A stretch of DNA of 64,000 bases from Microbacterium oxydans (GTDB lineage Bacteria > Actinomycetota > Actinomycetes > Actinomycetales > Microbacteriaceae), in the NCBI RefSeq assembly GCF_006540085.1, contig NZ_BJOG01000005.1, forward strand, positions 248,001 through 312,000, read 5' to 3'. The notes beneath the pieces were generated by a model that worked only from the letters and a program-made list of their open reading frames with translations, was not told the origin of the DNA and did not search any database. Below are positions 35,188-43,590 of the stretch, one piece after another (within the stretch, counting starts at the first letter, position 1; every line of letters starts with the position of its first letter). The translations under genes were made by a program, and so were the position numbers.

Positions 35188-35475
35188 ATGATCACCGACC
35201 TGCTCGACGACCTGCGCGACGCGACAGACGCACTCGAGCGACAGATCGTGGCGGGTCTGCTCTTCGAGCGGATCGCAGAGCTGATGCTCGTGGATGCCGG
35301 TCGGTGGACTGCCACCGGCAAATGGCTGCCCCGACGGCTGCGTGATCTGAGCGACAGTCGCGCCGAGAGGTTGAGCGCTCCGCTGCTCGCCGGTGATCTC
35401 ACTGCCTTCGCCGATCGCGTCGAAGACGAACTGAGGCGAGCGGGCGGCCGCGTGCAGGCGGGGTTCGTCCGCTGA
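35188..35475 (+). pseudogene. Possible 3' remnant of a nucleotidyltransferase-like gene
   Basis: Ninety-five codons from the ATG at 35188 (an in-frame GTG at 35104, inside the RNB gene, would give 123). The segment DALERQIVAGLLFERIAELM and AGRWTATGKWLPRRLRDL look to me like the C-terminal helical domain of bacterial nucleotidyltransferases of the kanamycin-transferase type, with no catalytic GS-x10-DxD domain ahead of it. No ribosome site is seen near the ATG. It may be the end of a gene whose front was lost when the RNB gene came to lie here, or a small free-standing helical protein. Recognition is from memory and weak. Confidence 0.45.
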
Positions 35476-35477
35476 CG

Positions 35478-36344
35478 TCAGCGCCCGGGAGCCGCCACGG
35501 TCGTCATGACCAGCAGCTGAGGATCGCTCAGGTCCAGGCTCACGACGATGGAGGCGAACTCCGAGAGCGACTCCGCGTGCGTGCCCCCGCAGAGGATCAC
35601 GGCCTCTCCTTCCGGGAGATCGCAGTGCCAGCGCCGCCGATCGACGATCGTGGGCCCTTCCGTCACGATGCTGCTCACAGCACCTGAGGCGACCCATGCC
35701 GCGAGCTGCTCATTGATCCGTCGCTCGCGCTCGGACAGGGTCGTGGCGAAGGTCTCGGTATCGAAGCCGGCCCGGCGCAGGCTCTTCCCGAGCCGGTACT
35801 CGTCGACAGCGCCATCTTCGTGGATGCGGCTGGACTGGTTGGCGCGACCCTCGAAGTCGGGGTTGCCGAGAGCGTCCTCCCCCGGTTCCTTGCGCCAGAG
35901 ATCGGCGAGGGCCAGATCGAGCGCCAGCGAGGCGACATGGCATGCGGTGTGCCCGCGGCTGAGTCCGGCACGACGAGCGGCGTCGACGGTAAGGTCGGCT
36001 CGAGCGCCCTCCGTGAAGGATGCCGGGGCGGCCCCCTCGATCAGGTGACCGACGAGCCAGGTCCAGCCCTCAGCACCGCGCTTGACGGGGATCGCGCTTC
36101 CCACCGCGAACTCCCCCTCGTCCGAGATCGCGGCCATGACGGCTTCGACCACTCGGACGGTGTCGTCGCCGACGGCGATACTCCCTGTGTCACCCGGCTG
36201 GTCGGGCCAGGTGTGGTCGACCGGGTGGAAGGGCGTCTCGTCGACCACGACGATCGTGCCCTCGGGCGTCTGCTCCACGCGGGCGATGACCCCGTCTCCG
36301 GTCACGGTCCCTGTCGGGAAGGTCACGATGGTGGGCGTCGACAT
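35478..36344 (-). CDS. AlaX-like alanyl-tRNA editing protein
   Basis: A 288-residue free-standing relative of the editing domain of alanyl-tRNA synthetase, which would hydrolyse mischarged tRNA-Ala. The zinc site is visible: GHTACHVAS (H-x3-H) near residue 143 and ILCGGTHAESLSE (C-x3-H) near 257. The N-terminal barrel DETPFHPVDHTWPDQPGDTGSI matches AlaX-M types. Start chosen at the ATG 36344 with GAGGAG upstream, as a longer reading has no family match. It ends 3 bp from the convergent remnant and is followed by no partner gene; an NTF2-like gene lies upstream. Confidence 0.85.
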   Translation of the reverse strand: MSTPTIVTFPTGTVTGDGVIARVEQTPEGTIVVVDETPFHPVDHTWPDQPGDTGSIAVGDDTVRVVEAVMAAISDEGEFAVGSAIPVKRGAEGWTWLVGHLIEGAAPASFTEGARADLTVDAARRAGLSRGHTACHVASLALDLALADLWRKEPGEDALGNPDFEGRANQSSRIHEDGAVDEYRLGKSLRRAGFDTETFATTLSERERRINEQLAAWVASGAVSSIVTEGPTIVDRRRWHCDLPEGEAVILCGGTHAESLSEFASIVVSLDLSDPQLLVMTTVAAPGR

Positions 36345-36418
36345 GGTTCTCCTCGGATACGACGTCGGGGTCTCGAGATGGCGGCGCGTTCGACGCCCGC
36401 GGACCTCGGTCAGATCGG

Positions 36419-36751
36419 TCAGTGGGACGGCGGAATGGTGAAGCTGGCGAGCTTGTCGCCGTCGACCACGAAGATGCCGTCGGACTCGCCGTTGAAGACC
36501 CGACTCGCCCAGCCGAAGCGGATGCGCGTGGTGTCTCCCTCGGTCGTGGCCGTGAGCACGGTCATACGCGCGCCGGCACCGATCGCATCGCTGCCCGCCC
36601 ATGCGCGGACCCCGTCGGAACCGGCCTTGACCGTGCCCCAGTCGCTGACGAACCCGTCGGCCGTGAAAACGGCGACGAACGCATCCGTGTCCGCGGCGTT
36701 GATCGCGTCGATCATCGCCCTGACGGGAACAGGGAGGGTGGAATCCGACAT
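36419..36751 (-). CDS. NTF2/SnoaL-like small protein
   Basis: A 110-residue alpha+beta barrel protein: VRAMIDAINAADTDAFVAVFTADGFVSDWG is the typical start of SnoaL-like/DUF4440 proteins. Such proteins bind small hydrophobic ligands or act as isomerases; no catalytic residues can be assigned. GAGGAG precedes the ATG. It sits 17 bp after ispG and may be its operon partner. Confidence 0.8.
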   Translation of the reverse strand: MSDSTLPVPVRAMIDAINAADTDAFVAVFTADGFVSDWGTVKAGSDGVRAWAGSDAIGAGARMTVLTATTEGDTTRIRFGWASRVFNGESDGIFVVDGDKLASFTIPPSH

Positions 36752-36768
36752 CTCGTGCTCCTCGCCGC

Positions 36769-37911
36769 TCAGACCGTGACGACCTGGGCGGTGCCGAGCG
36801 GCGCCTCTGGGCCCATCTCGGCGGCGATCCGGTTGGCCTCTTCGATGAGAGTGGCGACGATGTCCGCCTCCGGCACGGTCTTGATGACCTCGCCCTTCAC
36901 GAAGATCTGGCCCTTGCCGTTGCCCGAAGCCACGCCGAGATCGGCCTCGCGAGCCTCACCTGGACCGTTGACGACGCAGCCCATCACCGCGACCCGCAGG
37001 GGAACGGTCATGTCCTTGAGGCCTTCGGTGACGTTCTCGGCGAGCGTGTACACGTCGACCTGTGCGCGACCGCACGAGGGGCATGAGACGATCTCGAGCT
37101 TGCGCTCGCGGAGGTTGAGCGACTGCAGGATCTGGTGGCCGACCTTGACCTCTTCCGCCGGCGGTGCGGAGAGAGATACCCGGATCGTGTCGCCGATCCC
37201 CTCGCCGAGGAGGATGCCGAAGGCGGTGGCGCTCTTGATCGTTCCCTGGAAAGCGGGTCCGGCCTCGGTCACTCCGAGGTGCAGCGGCCAGTCGCCCCGC
37301 TCCGCCAGCTGACGGTACGCCTTCACCATCACGATGGGGTCGTTGTGCTTGACCGAGATCTTGAAGTCGTGGAAGTCGTGCTCCTCGAACAGCGATGCCT
37401 CCCAGACGGCACTCTCCACGAGTGCCTCAGCGGTGGCCTTGCCGTACTTCGCCAGGATCCTGCGGTCCAGCGAGCCGGCGTTAACACCGATTCGCAGGGA
37501 GACACCGGCGGCCTTGGCGGCCTCCGCGATCTTCCCGACATTGCCGTCGAACTCGCGGATGTTGCCGGGGTTCACTCGCACCGCACCGCACCCGGCATCG
37601 ATGGCCGTGTAGATGTAGCGCGGCTGGAAGTGGATGTCAGCGATCACCGGGATCTGGCTCTTCATCGCGATGATCTTCAGCGCATCGGCGTCATCCTGGT
37701 GCGGTACCGCGACACGCACGATCTCGCAACCCGACGCGGTGAGCTCGGCGATCTGCTGGAGCGTCCCGTTGATGTCCGTCGTCTTCGTGGTGGTCATCGA
37801 CTGCACGCTGACGGGAGCGTCGCCGCCCACGAGAACCTTGCCCACCTTGATCTGCCGTGACTTACGGCGCGGGGCGAGGACTTCGGGGATCTTCGGCATT
37901 CCGAGGTTCAC
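36769..37911 (-). CDS. ispG: 4-hydroxy-3-methylbut-2-enyl diphosphate synthase
   Basis: The penultimate enzyme of the MEP isoprenoid pathway, reducing MEcPP to HMBPP with a [4Fe-4S] cluster. Cluster cysteines appear in [13 protein letters not shown] near residue 280 and [19 protein letters not shown] near 312. The TIM-barrel part begins [20 protein letters not shown] place the start at the GTG 37911 (380 residues) because GAGGGG lies 8 nt ahead of it; an in-frame GTG three codons earlier would sit directly on that site. It belongs with dxr and the site-2 protease of the same strand. Confidence 0.95.
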   Translation of the reverse strand: MNLGMPKIPEVLAPRRKSRQIKVGKVLVGGDAPVSVQSMTTTKTTDINGTLQQIAELTASGCEIVRVAVPHQDDADALKIIAMKSQIPVIADIHFQPRYIYTAIDAGCGAVRVNPGNIREFDGNVGKIAEAAKAAGVSLRIGVNAGSLDRRILAKYGKATAEALVESAVWEASLFEEHDFHDFKISVKHNDPIVMVKAYRQLAERGDWPLHLGVTEAGPAFQGTIKSATAFGILLGEGIGDTIRVSLSAPPAEEVKVGHQILQSLNLRERKLEIVSCPSCGRAQVDVYTLAENVTEGLKDMTVPLRVAVMGCVVNGPGEAREADLGVASGNGKGQIFVKGEVIKTVPEADIVATLIEEANRIAAEMGPEAPLGTAQVVTV

Positions 37912-37968
37912 TGCTGGCACCCCTCAAGACTACGCCGCCAGGATGCATGTGGGCTGGACGGACGCACC

Positions 37969-37980
37969 TACCCTGGAGCC
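37969..37980 (+). promoter_or_regulatory. Leaderless promoter -10 for pcp
   Basis: TACCCT (37969-37974), GGAGCC, ATG at 37981. Confidence 0.6.
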
Positions 37981-38607
37981 ATGGCAGTCATCCTCCTCAC
38001 CGGCTTCGAACCGTTCGACGGCGCAGAGCGCAATCCGTCGGCGGATGCGGTGAACGCGGTGGCGGTCGACTACGAGGGACCGCACGAGCTCGTCATCGCG
38101 ACTCTTCCTGTCGCATTCGAGTCATCCGCCCAGCGGCTTCGCGCCCTCATCGCCCGACACGCACCGGACGTCGTCATCTGCACCGGGCTCGCCGGCGGAA
38201 GCGCCCACGTCGCGGTGGAGCGCATCGGCGTGAATCTGATGGACGCGCGCATCCCCGACAACGACGGCGCCCAGCCGATCGACGTTCCCAGCGAGGCGGG
38301 CGGTCCCGAAGCGCGGTTCTCGACACTTCCCGTCAAGCATCTGGTGCAGGTCATCGACGCGGCGGGCATCCCTGCCCGGTCCTCGCTGTCCGCCGGCAGC
38401 TACGTCTGCAATCACGTGTTGTACACCGTGCTGGGGGCGGTGCGCCCCGACGCCGTCGCCGGGTTCGTGCATCTTCCCTGGTCGACGGCGACCGCGCCGT
38501 CCGTCTCTCCTCATCTGAGCGAGGAGCAGCTGGCTCGCGCCGTGCGCCTGGTCGTCGATCACGCCCTCGATGCCGAGACGAAGGAGCCGGGCGGCAGCAT
38601 CTGGTGA
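37981..38607 (+). CDS. pcp: Pyroglutamyl-peptidase I
   Basis: A 208-residue cytosolic cysteine peptidase (family C15) that removes N-terminal pyroglutamate. LLTGFEPFDGAERNPS opens the protein; the catalytic triad is in ERIGVNLMDARIPDNDG (Glu about 81), SLSAGSYVCNHVLY (Cys about 143) and GFVHLPWS (His about 166). Length is standard. It lies just ahead of the trp leader region; the 47-bp gap contains the trp promoter, so the two are likely separate transcripts. Confidence 0.94.
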   Translation: MAVILLTGFEPFDGAERNPSADAVNAVAVDYEGPHELVIATLPVAFESSAQRLRALIARHAPDVVICTGLAGGSAHVAVERIGVNLMDARIPDNDGAQPIDVPSEAGGPEARFSTLPVKHLVQVIDAAGIPARSSLSAGSYVCNHVLYTVLGAVRPDAVAGFVHLPWSTATAPSVSPHLSEEQLARAVRLVVDHALDAETKEPGGSIW

Positions 38608-38641
38608 CGTCATGCCGCGCGGGTCATCGCGGCCGATGTGG

Positions 38642-38654
38642 TAGTTTCGGCCCC
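38642..38654 (+). promoter_or_regulatory. Leaderless promoter -10 for the trp leader peptide
   Basis: TAGTTT (38642-38647, preceded by TGTGG, an extended -10 look), seven nt, then the leader ATG at 38655. No ribosome site precedes the leader, consistent with leaderless translation. Confidence 0.5.
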
Positions 38655-38690
38655 ATGCTCGCGAACTTCACCTGGTGGCCCGCCTTCTAG
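38655..38690 (+). CDS. trp leader peptide
   Basis: An 11-residue reading frame, MLANFTWWPAF then TAG, with two adjacent Trp codons (38673-38678). The frame ends where segment 2 of the attenuator begins. Ribosome stalling on the Trp codons would mask segment 1 (CCGCC just after them) and free segment 2. It serves only as a tryptophan sensor for the following anthranilate synthase gene. Similar leaders are known for fused trpE(G) in Streptomyces venezuelae. Confidence 0.85.
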   Translation: MLANFTWWPAF

Positions 38691-38741
38691 GCGGTGTGTT
38701 CGCGTTCCCACGAATTCAGACCGCCCCCGGGGCGGTCTTTT
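38680..38741 (+). promoter_or_regulatory. trp attenuator
   Basis: Four segments can be drawn: 1, CCGCC (38680-38684); 2, GGCGGT (38690-38695); 3, ACCGCC (38720-38725); 4, GGCGGT (38731-38736). Pairs 1:2 and 3:4 form when Trp is ample; 2:3 is the antiterminator. The 3:4 stem extends to 9 bp (38718-38726 with 38730-38738) with a 3-nt loop and runs into TTTT, a classic intrinsic terminator 40 bp before the structural gene. Confidence 0.85.
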
Positions 38742-38778
38742 CGTTGCGCCGAGCCGGAGCACAGCACAGGAGATACTC

Positions 38779-40662
38779 ATGACCCTCTCGCGACTCGCCG
38801 AGCTCCGCGCCGATCCGACCGCGTCCTTCGTCCTCATCGCCCGCGATGGAGCCGACACCGTCGAGCTGCTCAGCGGCGACGTGCGGGATGTCGACCTGCT
38901 CGCCGATATCCCCCTCGCCGTCGACGGCACGCCTCGTGAGGTGTTCGCGATGGTCCCCTACCGCCAGGTTCGCGAGCGCGGCTTCGTCGCCCAGGACGAC
39001 GCCGCACCGCTGCGGTGCGTGGTCGTCGACGAGCACCTGCACCTTCCGACCGCCGAGCTCCTCTCCGCGCTGCCGAGTGAGCCGGTCGCCTTGCACGACG
39101 AGGGCTTCGACATCGCCGACGCAGAGTATGCGGCGATCGTCGAGAACGTCATCGCGGACGAGATCGGCCGCGGAGAGGGCGCGAACTTCGTCATCCGCAG
39201 GGACTTCACCGCGAATGTCGACGTCGATGACCGGACGGCGGCCCTGACCTGGTTCCGTGCGCTGCTCACACACGAGCGCGGTGCGTACTGGACCTTCGCG
39301 GTCTTCACCCCCGGTCACATCGCCGTCGGCGCCAGTCCCGAAGCGCATGTGGTCGCCCAGGGCGGCATCGTCACCATGAACCCGATCTCCGGAACCTTCC
39401 GTCACCCGGCGGGTGGGGCGACGAAGGAGACGCTGGTCGACTTCCTCGCCTCCACGAAGGAGACCGAGGAGCTGTTCATGGTCGTGGACGAGGAGCTCAA
39501 GATGATGAGCGCCGTCTGCTCCGACGGAGGACGGATCACCGGTCCGCACCTCAAGGAGATGTCGCGGCTCACGCACACGGAGTACATGCTCCGCGGACGC
39601 AGCACGCTCGACCCCCGCGACATCCTGCGCGAGACCATGTTCGCTCCCACGGTCACCGGCTCGCCCATGCAGAACGCCTGCGCTGTGATCCGTCGTCACG
39701 AGCAGAAGCCGCGAGGCTACTACTCGGGTGTCGCGGCGCTGTTCTCCCCGAACGCGGACGGCGGCCATGACCTGGACGCCCCCATCCTCATCCGCACCGT
39801 GTATCTCCAGGACGGCGCGCTCAGCGTGCCTGTCGGAGCCACGCTGGTCCGACACTCGGACCCCATGGGCGAGGTGTCCGAGACGCACGGTAAGGCCGCG
39901 GGTGTGCTCGGTGCCATCGGGGCGATCGACCGCGATCATGTGGCCGAGGCTCGCAGCGATGCGGACGCTCCCGGTGACGCGCACGCCCTCGCCGACGACC
40001 CGACCGTTGCCGAGCTGTTGGAATCACGAAACGCGCGCCTGGCCGAGTTCTGGCTCAACCCGCAGGGCGAGGAATTCACCGGTCCGTTCGCCGGACGCTC
40101 CGCCGTCGTCGTCGACGCGGAGGACCGCTTCACCACCATGCTCGCGCACCAGCTCCGTCATCTCGGACTCGCCGTGAAGATCGTGCCCTGGAATGACGCA
40201 CAGGATGCCGACCTGGATGCCGCCGACCTGGTCGTCGCGGGCCCCGGCCCCGGTGACCCGCGGGATGCGCAGAGCGCCCGCATCGCCAGGATGCGCGACG
40301 TCGTCACCCGTCGCCTCGACTCCGGCATGCCGCTGCTCGCCGTGTGCTTGAGCCACCAGATCCTCGCCGACCGCCTCGGCATCGCCCTGACTCCTCTCGA
40401 CGCACCGCACCAGGGGCTGCAGAAGTCGGTCCCGGTGTTCGGCGAAGACGCATCGATCGGCTTCTACAACACCTTCACCGCGCGTGTCGCCCCGGGCACG
40501 AGCGCGGTCGGCGACGCCGAAGTGTCCGCAGACGCGGATTCGGGCGATGTCTACGCGCTCCGAGGAGACCGTTTCGCCTCCGTGCAGGGGCATCTCGAGT
40601 CGATCCTCTCGCGAGACGGCATCCGGACGCTCGAACGCCTCGTGACCCACGCCCTCGCCTGA
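38779..40662 (+). CDS. Fused anthranilate synthase (TrpE-TrpG type)
   Basis: A 627-residue fusion: residues 1 to about 420 are a chorismate-binding synthase domain (GATKETLVDFLASTKETEELFMVVDEE, then GSPMQNACAVIRRHEQKPRGYYSG), and residues about 440-627 a class I glutamine amidotransferase with the nucleophile Cys523 in LLAVCLSHQILA and H605/E607 in VQGHLES. It would make anthranilate from chorismate and glutamine, the first step to tryptophan. The family also includes PhzE, which makes ADIC for phenazines, but the tandem-Trp attenuator ahead of it and the lack of phz genes favour tryptophan synthesis. AGGAGA lies 6 nt before the ATG. Confidence 0.88.
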   Translation: MTLSRLAELRADPTASFVLIARDGADTVELLSGDVRDVDLLADIPLAVDGTPREVFAMVPYRQVRERGFVAQDDAAPLRCVVVDEHLHLPTAELLSALPSEPVALHDEGFDIADAEYAAIVENVIADEIGRGEGANFVIRRDFTANVDVDDRTAALTWFRALLTHERGAYWTFAVFTPGHIAVGASPEAHVVAQGGIVTMNPISGTFRHPAGGATKETLVDFLASTKETEELFMVVDEELKMMSAVCSDGGRITGPHLKEMSRLTHTEYMLRGRSTLDPRDILRETMFAPTVTGSPMQNACAVIRRHEQKPRGYYSGVAALFSPNADGGHDLDAPILIRTVYLQDGALSVPVGATLVRHSDPMGEVSETHGKAAGVLGAIGAIDRDHVAEARSDADAPGDAHALADDPTVAELLESRNARLAEFWLNPQGEEFTGPFAGRSAVVVDAEDRFTTMLAHQLRHLGLAVKIVPWNDAQDADLDAADLVVAGPGPGDPRDAQSARIARMRDVVTRRLDSGMPLLAVCLSHQILADRLGIALTPLDAPHQGLQKSVPVFGEDASIGFYNTFTARVAPGTSAVGDAEVSADADSGDVYALRGDRFASVQGHLESILSRDGIRTLERLVTHALA

Positions 40663-40767
40663 GGCTGACGGTCGCGGGCTGTCCGCTGCCAGCGTGTCGG
40701 CACTGTCGGCATGTCCGCCGCGGCAAGGCCGAGGTCCAACGCGCCGGGAAGAGACACCCCGAAGGAA

Positions 40768-42081
40768 TCAGCCGAGCAGGTTCACCGGGTTGAAGAGGTC
40801 GGCGACCAGGAGCAGGGCACCCATCGCGATCAGGGCCACGGCGACCACCACGGTGAGCGGTACGAGCTTGGTCGCGTCGACGGGTGCCGGCGGGGGCCGA
40901 CGGAAGAGCTTGGCCCATGCGCGCTTGATCCCGTCCCACAGCGCGACCACGATGTGGCCGCCGTCGAGCGGGAGCAGCGGGATCAGGTTGAACACGAACA
41001 GCGCGATGTTCAGCGAGCCCAGCAGCCCGAGCAGGAACGCGAAGCGGTTGAGGATCGGCGCATCGGTCGCGGCGACCTCGCCGGCGAGGCGACCGACGCC
41101 GACCACGCTCAGCGGGCCGTTCGGATCGCGTTCACCGCCGGTCACGAGGGACACGCCGACATCCCAGAGACGCACAGGGAGCGTGACGATCATCGATGCG
41201 ACGCGCGCCGTGCTGTCCGCAGCCATCTCCGGCCCCGCGGTCAACGGCTGCTGCACGTATCCCATCTGCGCGCCCATGCCGACGTAGCCGACCTCCTTGA
41301 CCACGGGCTTGCCTGCGTCGTCCAGGATCGGCTGGCCACTCGCATCCGTGATCGTGCGTTCCGCGGCGATCGGCGTGAGATTCAGCGACTTCTCGGCTCC
41401 GTCGCGCCGCACGACCATGTCGATCGTCTCACCCGGGGACGCCTGCACGATCGCGGTGGCCTCGGCGAAGGTCGACACCGGCTTCCCGTCGACCGACACG
41501 ATCACGTCGCCCGGTCTGATGCCGGCTTCCGCTGCCGGAGACGCGGGATCATCCGGCGTGCACTCGGTCGCTGTGGAACCCGCCGGGACCACGCACTCGG
41601 TCACCGAAGCGATCGTGGTCGTCCCCTGCTGCACACCGATGCCGGACAGCAGCACGGTGAAGATCACCGTCGCGAGCACGAGATTCATGGCGGGCCCGCC
41701 GAGCATGACGACGACACGCTTCCACACCGGCAGCCGGTAGAAGACGCGGTCTTCGGCGCCTTCTGCGATGGTCTCGTCGTTGGCACTGCGAGCATCTTGG
41801 ATCAAAGAGCGGAAGACGCCCGACGCCGGACCGGAGTTCTTCGATGCCGGATACATGCCCGACATCGAGATGAAGCCCCCCAGAGGCAGCAGCTTGAAAC
41901 CGTACTCGGTCTCACCGATGCGCTTGGACCACAGCCGCGGGCCGAAGCCGATCATGTACTGGCCGACGCGCACGCCGAAGAGCTTCGCGGGGACGAGGTG
42001 CCCGACCTCATGCAGGCCGATCGACAGCCCGAGGCCGATCAGCATGAAGAGGATGCCGGCCAGATAGAGCAGGAATTCCAC
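40768..42081 (-). CDS. M50 family site-2 protease (RIP metalloprotease)
   Basis: A 437-residue intramembrane zinc protease, the RseP/RasP/Rip1 type. SIGLHEVGHLVPAKLFGVRVGQYMIGFGP has the HExxH zinc site near residue 24; a PDZ domain (about 165-260, with GIRPGDVIVSVDGKPV) lies in the middle, and LFVFNLIPLLPLDGGHIV near 345 has the LDG motif. Such proteases cut anti-sigma factors after a first cut by another protease. The start is GTG at 42081, with TAACGT six nt before. It belongs between dxr and ispG, as in other actinobacteria, though here separated from both by plus-strand genes. Confidence 0.93.
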   Translation of the reverse strand: MEFLLYLAGILFMLIGLGLSIGLHEVGHLVPAKLFGVRVGQYMIGFGPRLWSKRIGETEYGFKLLPLGGFISMSGMYPASKNSGPASGVFRSLIQDARSANDETIAEGAEDRVFYRLPVWKRVVVMLGGPAMNLVLATVIFTVLLSGIGVQQGTTTIASVTECVVPAGSTATECTPDDPASPAAEAGIRPGDVIVSVDGKPVSTFAEATAIVQASPGETIDMVVRRDGAEKSLNLTPIAAERTITDASGQPILDDAGKPVVKEVGYVGMGAQMGYVQQPLTAGPEMAADSTARVASMIVTLPVRLWDVGVSLVTGGERDPNGPLSVVGVGRLAGEVAATDAPILNRFAFLLGLLGSLNIALFVFNLIPLLPLDGGHIVVALWDGIKRAWAKLFRRPPPAPVDATKLVPLTVVVAVALIAMGALLLVADLFNPVNLLG

Positions 42082-42093
42082 GTGCCAACGTTA
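42082..42093 (-). promoter_or_regulatory. Leaderless promoter -10 for the site-2 protease gene
   Basis: Minus strand: TAACGT, TGGCAC, GTG. Confidence 0.6.
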
Positions 42094-42133
42094 GTGCCCC
42101 CAGCTAGGAATCCGCCCGGCGCTGCGGCACGAC

Positions 42134-42145
42134 TAGGCTGTCAGC
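42134..42145 (+). promoter_or_regulatory. Leaderless promoter -10 for the membrane protein before ycnI
   Basis: TAGGCT (42134-42139), GTCAGC, GTG at 42146. It diverges from the site-2 protease promoter with 40 bp between the two -10 boxes. Confidence 0.6.
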
Positions 42146-42730
42146 GTGAATGCCCGGCATCTGCGACTCGTGCGTGCTGCCGCCGTCTCCTCCGTGGCGA
42201 CACTGCTCGCGGCGCTGTCCCACACGCTCGGGGGCGGTGCGGCTCCGCATGTGCTGCTGATCGTCGCGGTCACGAGCCTGATCACCCCGCTCGCGGCTCT
42301 CCTGGTCGGAGTCCGACAGTCACGCGCCAGGGTGGCCCTCGCCGTGTTCCTCGGGCAGGCCGCCTTCCACGTCGTGTTCCAGGTGCTGGGGTCGCCCACC
42401 GTGGCGGCGCCGATCGCCGGCGGTGGACACGCCCATCACCTCGACCTCTCCCTCCTCGCATCGCCGTCCCCTGCTGCGGCCCCCGGCGCGCTCATGCTCT
42501 CGGCGCACCTCGTCGCGGCTGTGCTGACCACGCTGCTGGTGTGGCACGGCGAGGCGATCGTCCGGGTGGTCGCGCGCTGGGTCGATGCCCTCCTCCGACG
42601 TGCGTCCGCAGTGGTGCCCGCGCTGCACCGCCGTCCGGCGCGTCTGCGCTCGATGGTCTTCTCGCCGTTCGACGCCGCGGTCTCGTCCGCTCTGCCGCGA
42701 CGCGGACCCCCTGCTCTCCTGCGCGACTGA
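42146..42730 (+). CDS. Membrane protein with His-rich loop, next to ycnI
   Basis: A 194-residue protein with about four hydrophobic helices and an external-looking loop GGGHAHHLDLSLL near residue 95 that could bind metal. The C-terminal third (about residues 145-194) is Arg/Pro-rich and would be cytoplasmic. I recognise no named domain. It is followed by the copper-linked YcnI gene at 93 bp, which together with the His cluster suggests a role in copper handling or delivery; this is inference. Confidence 0.75.
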   Translation: MNARHLRLVRAAAVSSVATLLAALSHTLGGGAAPHVLLIVAVTSLITPLAALLVGVRQSRARVALAVFLGQAAFHVVFQVLGSPTVAAPIAGGGHAHHLDLSLLASPSPAAAPGALMLSAHLVAAVLTTLLVWHGEAIVRVVARWVDALLRRASAVVPALHRRPARLRSMVFSPFDAAVSSALPRRGPPALLRD

Positions 42731-42823
42731 TCCGTCGCACTCGAACACGCCACCCGGACACGCGTGGCATCCCTTTCGCGGAGACGCGCCATCGGCGTGC
42801 CCGCACATCGATCAGGAGATCTC

Positions 42824-43498
42824 ATGACCCGCAACACCCGTACCCACCGTCTGCGCCTCGCCACCACCGGCCTCGTCGGCGGCCTTGCCCTTGCCGTCAC
42901 CGCACCCCTCATGGCCGGAGCGCACGTCGGGGTCAGCCCCGACGAGCTCGCCGCCGGGGACCACGGCGTCCTCACGTTCTCGTTCTCGCACGGCTGTGAG
43001 AACTCGCCGACGACCGCGCTGCGCATCACGATGCCAGAGGGTCTCGCGTCCGTCTCACCGACCATGGACTCCGACTGGGACATCCAGGTCGAACGGGGCG
43101 ACGACGGTCTCGTCAGCGCTGTCACCTACACCGCGGTCGCGCCCGTTCCCACGGATCTCCGCGGCGCAGTGAGCATGGGCGTCGGACTGGATGAGGACAC
43201 ACCGGACACTCTGGCGTTCCCCGTCGTGCAGACGTGCGTCGAGGGTGCCACCGAGTGGACGCAGCTCGCCGAGAACGGCGAAGATCCGCACAGCCTCGAT
43301 GCGCCGGCGCCGGTCGTCTCGGTGACCGCTGCCGCAGCGGACGGACACGGTGAGCACGCCGGATCCGATGCCGCGGCGGAGGCCTCGAGCCCGGCCACGG
43401 CGTCCGACCCCCTGGGCGTGGCGCTCGGAGCCGGAGGGCTGCTTGCCGGCTTCGCCGGACTGGTCGTCGCGATCGTCGCCTACCGCCGTCGCGCCTGA
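42824..43498 (+). CDS. YcnI family copper-associated protein
   Basis: A 224-residue secreted, membrane-anchored protein of the DUF1775/YcnI family. A signal peptide of 32 residues ends in LMAGA, so the mature protein would begin HVGVSPDELA. In Bacillus YcnI the N-terminal His together with a conserved Trp binds Cu(II) (monohistidine brace); here the Trp in ATEWTQLA near residue 145 is a candidate. A His-rich stretch (DGHGEHAGS) and a C-terminal helix with RRR anchor follow. AGGAGA precedes the ATG. CopC and CopD-like genes that often accompany ycnI are not here. Confidence 0.88.
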   Translation: MTRNTRTHRLRLATTGLVGGLALAVTAPLMAGAHVGVSPDELAAGDHGVLTFSFSHGCENSPTTALRITMPEGLASVSPTMDSDWDIQVERGDDGLVSAVTYTAVAPVPTDLRGAVSMGVGLDEDTPDTLAFPVVQTCVEGATEWTQLAENGEDPHSLDAPAPVVSVTAAAADGHGEHAGSDAAAEASSPATASDPLGVALGAGGLLAGFAGLVVAIVAYRRRA

Positions 43499-43504
43499 CC
43501 GTGG

Positions 43505-43549
43505 GAGCGGCCTCTCGTGCTCCGGGATCCGGCGCGCGAGAGGCCGCTC
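43505..43549 (+). terminator. 13-bp hairpin terminator after ycnI
   Basis: GAGCGGCCTCTCG (43505-43517) pairs perfectly with 43537-43549, loop 19 nt, starting 7 nt past the ycnI stop. No T-run. Confidence 0.7.
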
Positions 43550-43590
43550 GCGAGGGGTTCTCACCCCGGTCATGAGATCATTGATGCGCC

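Noticed and set aside
36345-36600. Longer N-terminus for the AlaX-like gene running upstream
   Set aside because: The extra residues overlap the NTF2-like gene and are Arg/Gly/His-rich; the ATG at 36344 has a good GAGGAG site.
40663-40767. Search for a terminator between trpEG and the site-2 protease gene
   Set aside because: Only a 4-bp stem (GCGG/CCGC) was found, too weak to report as a terminator.
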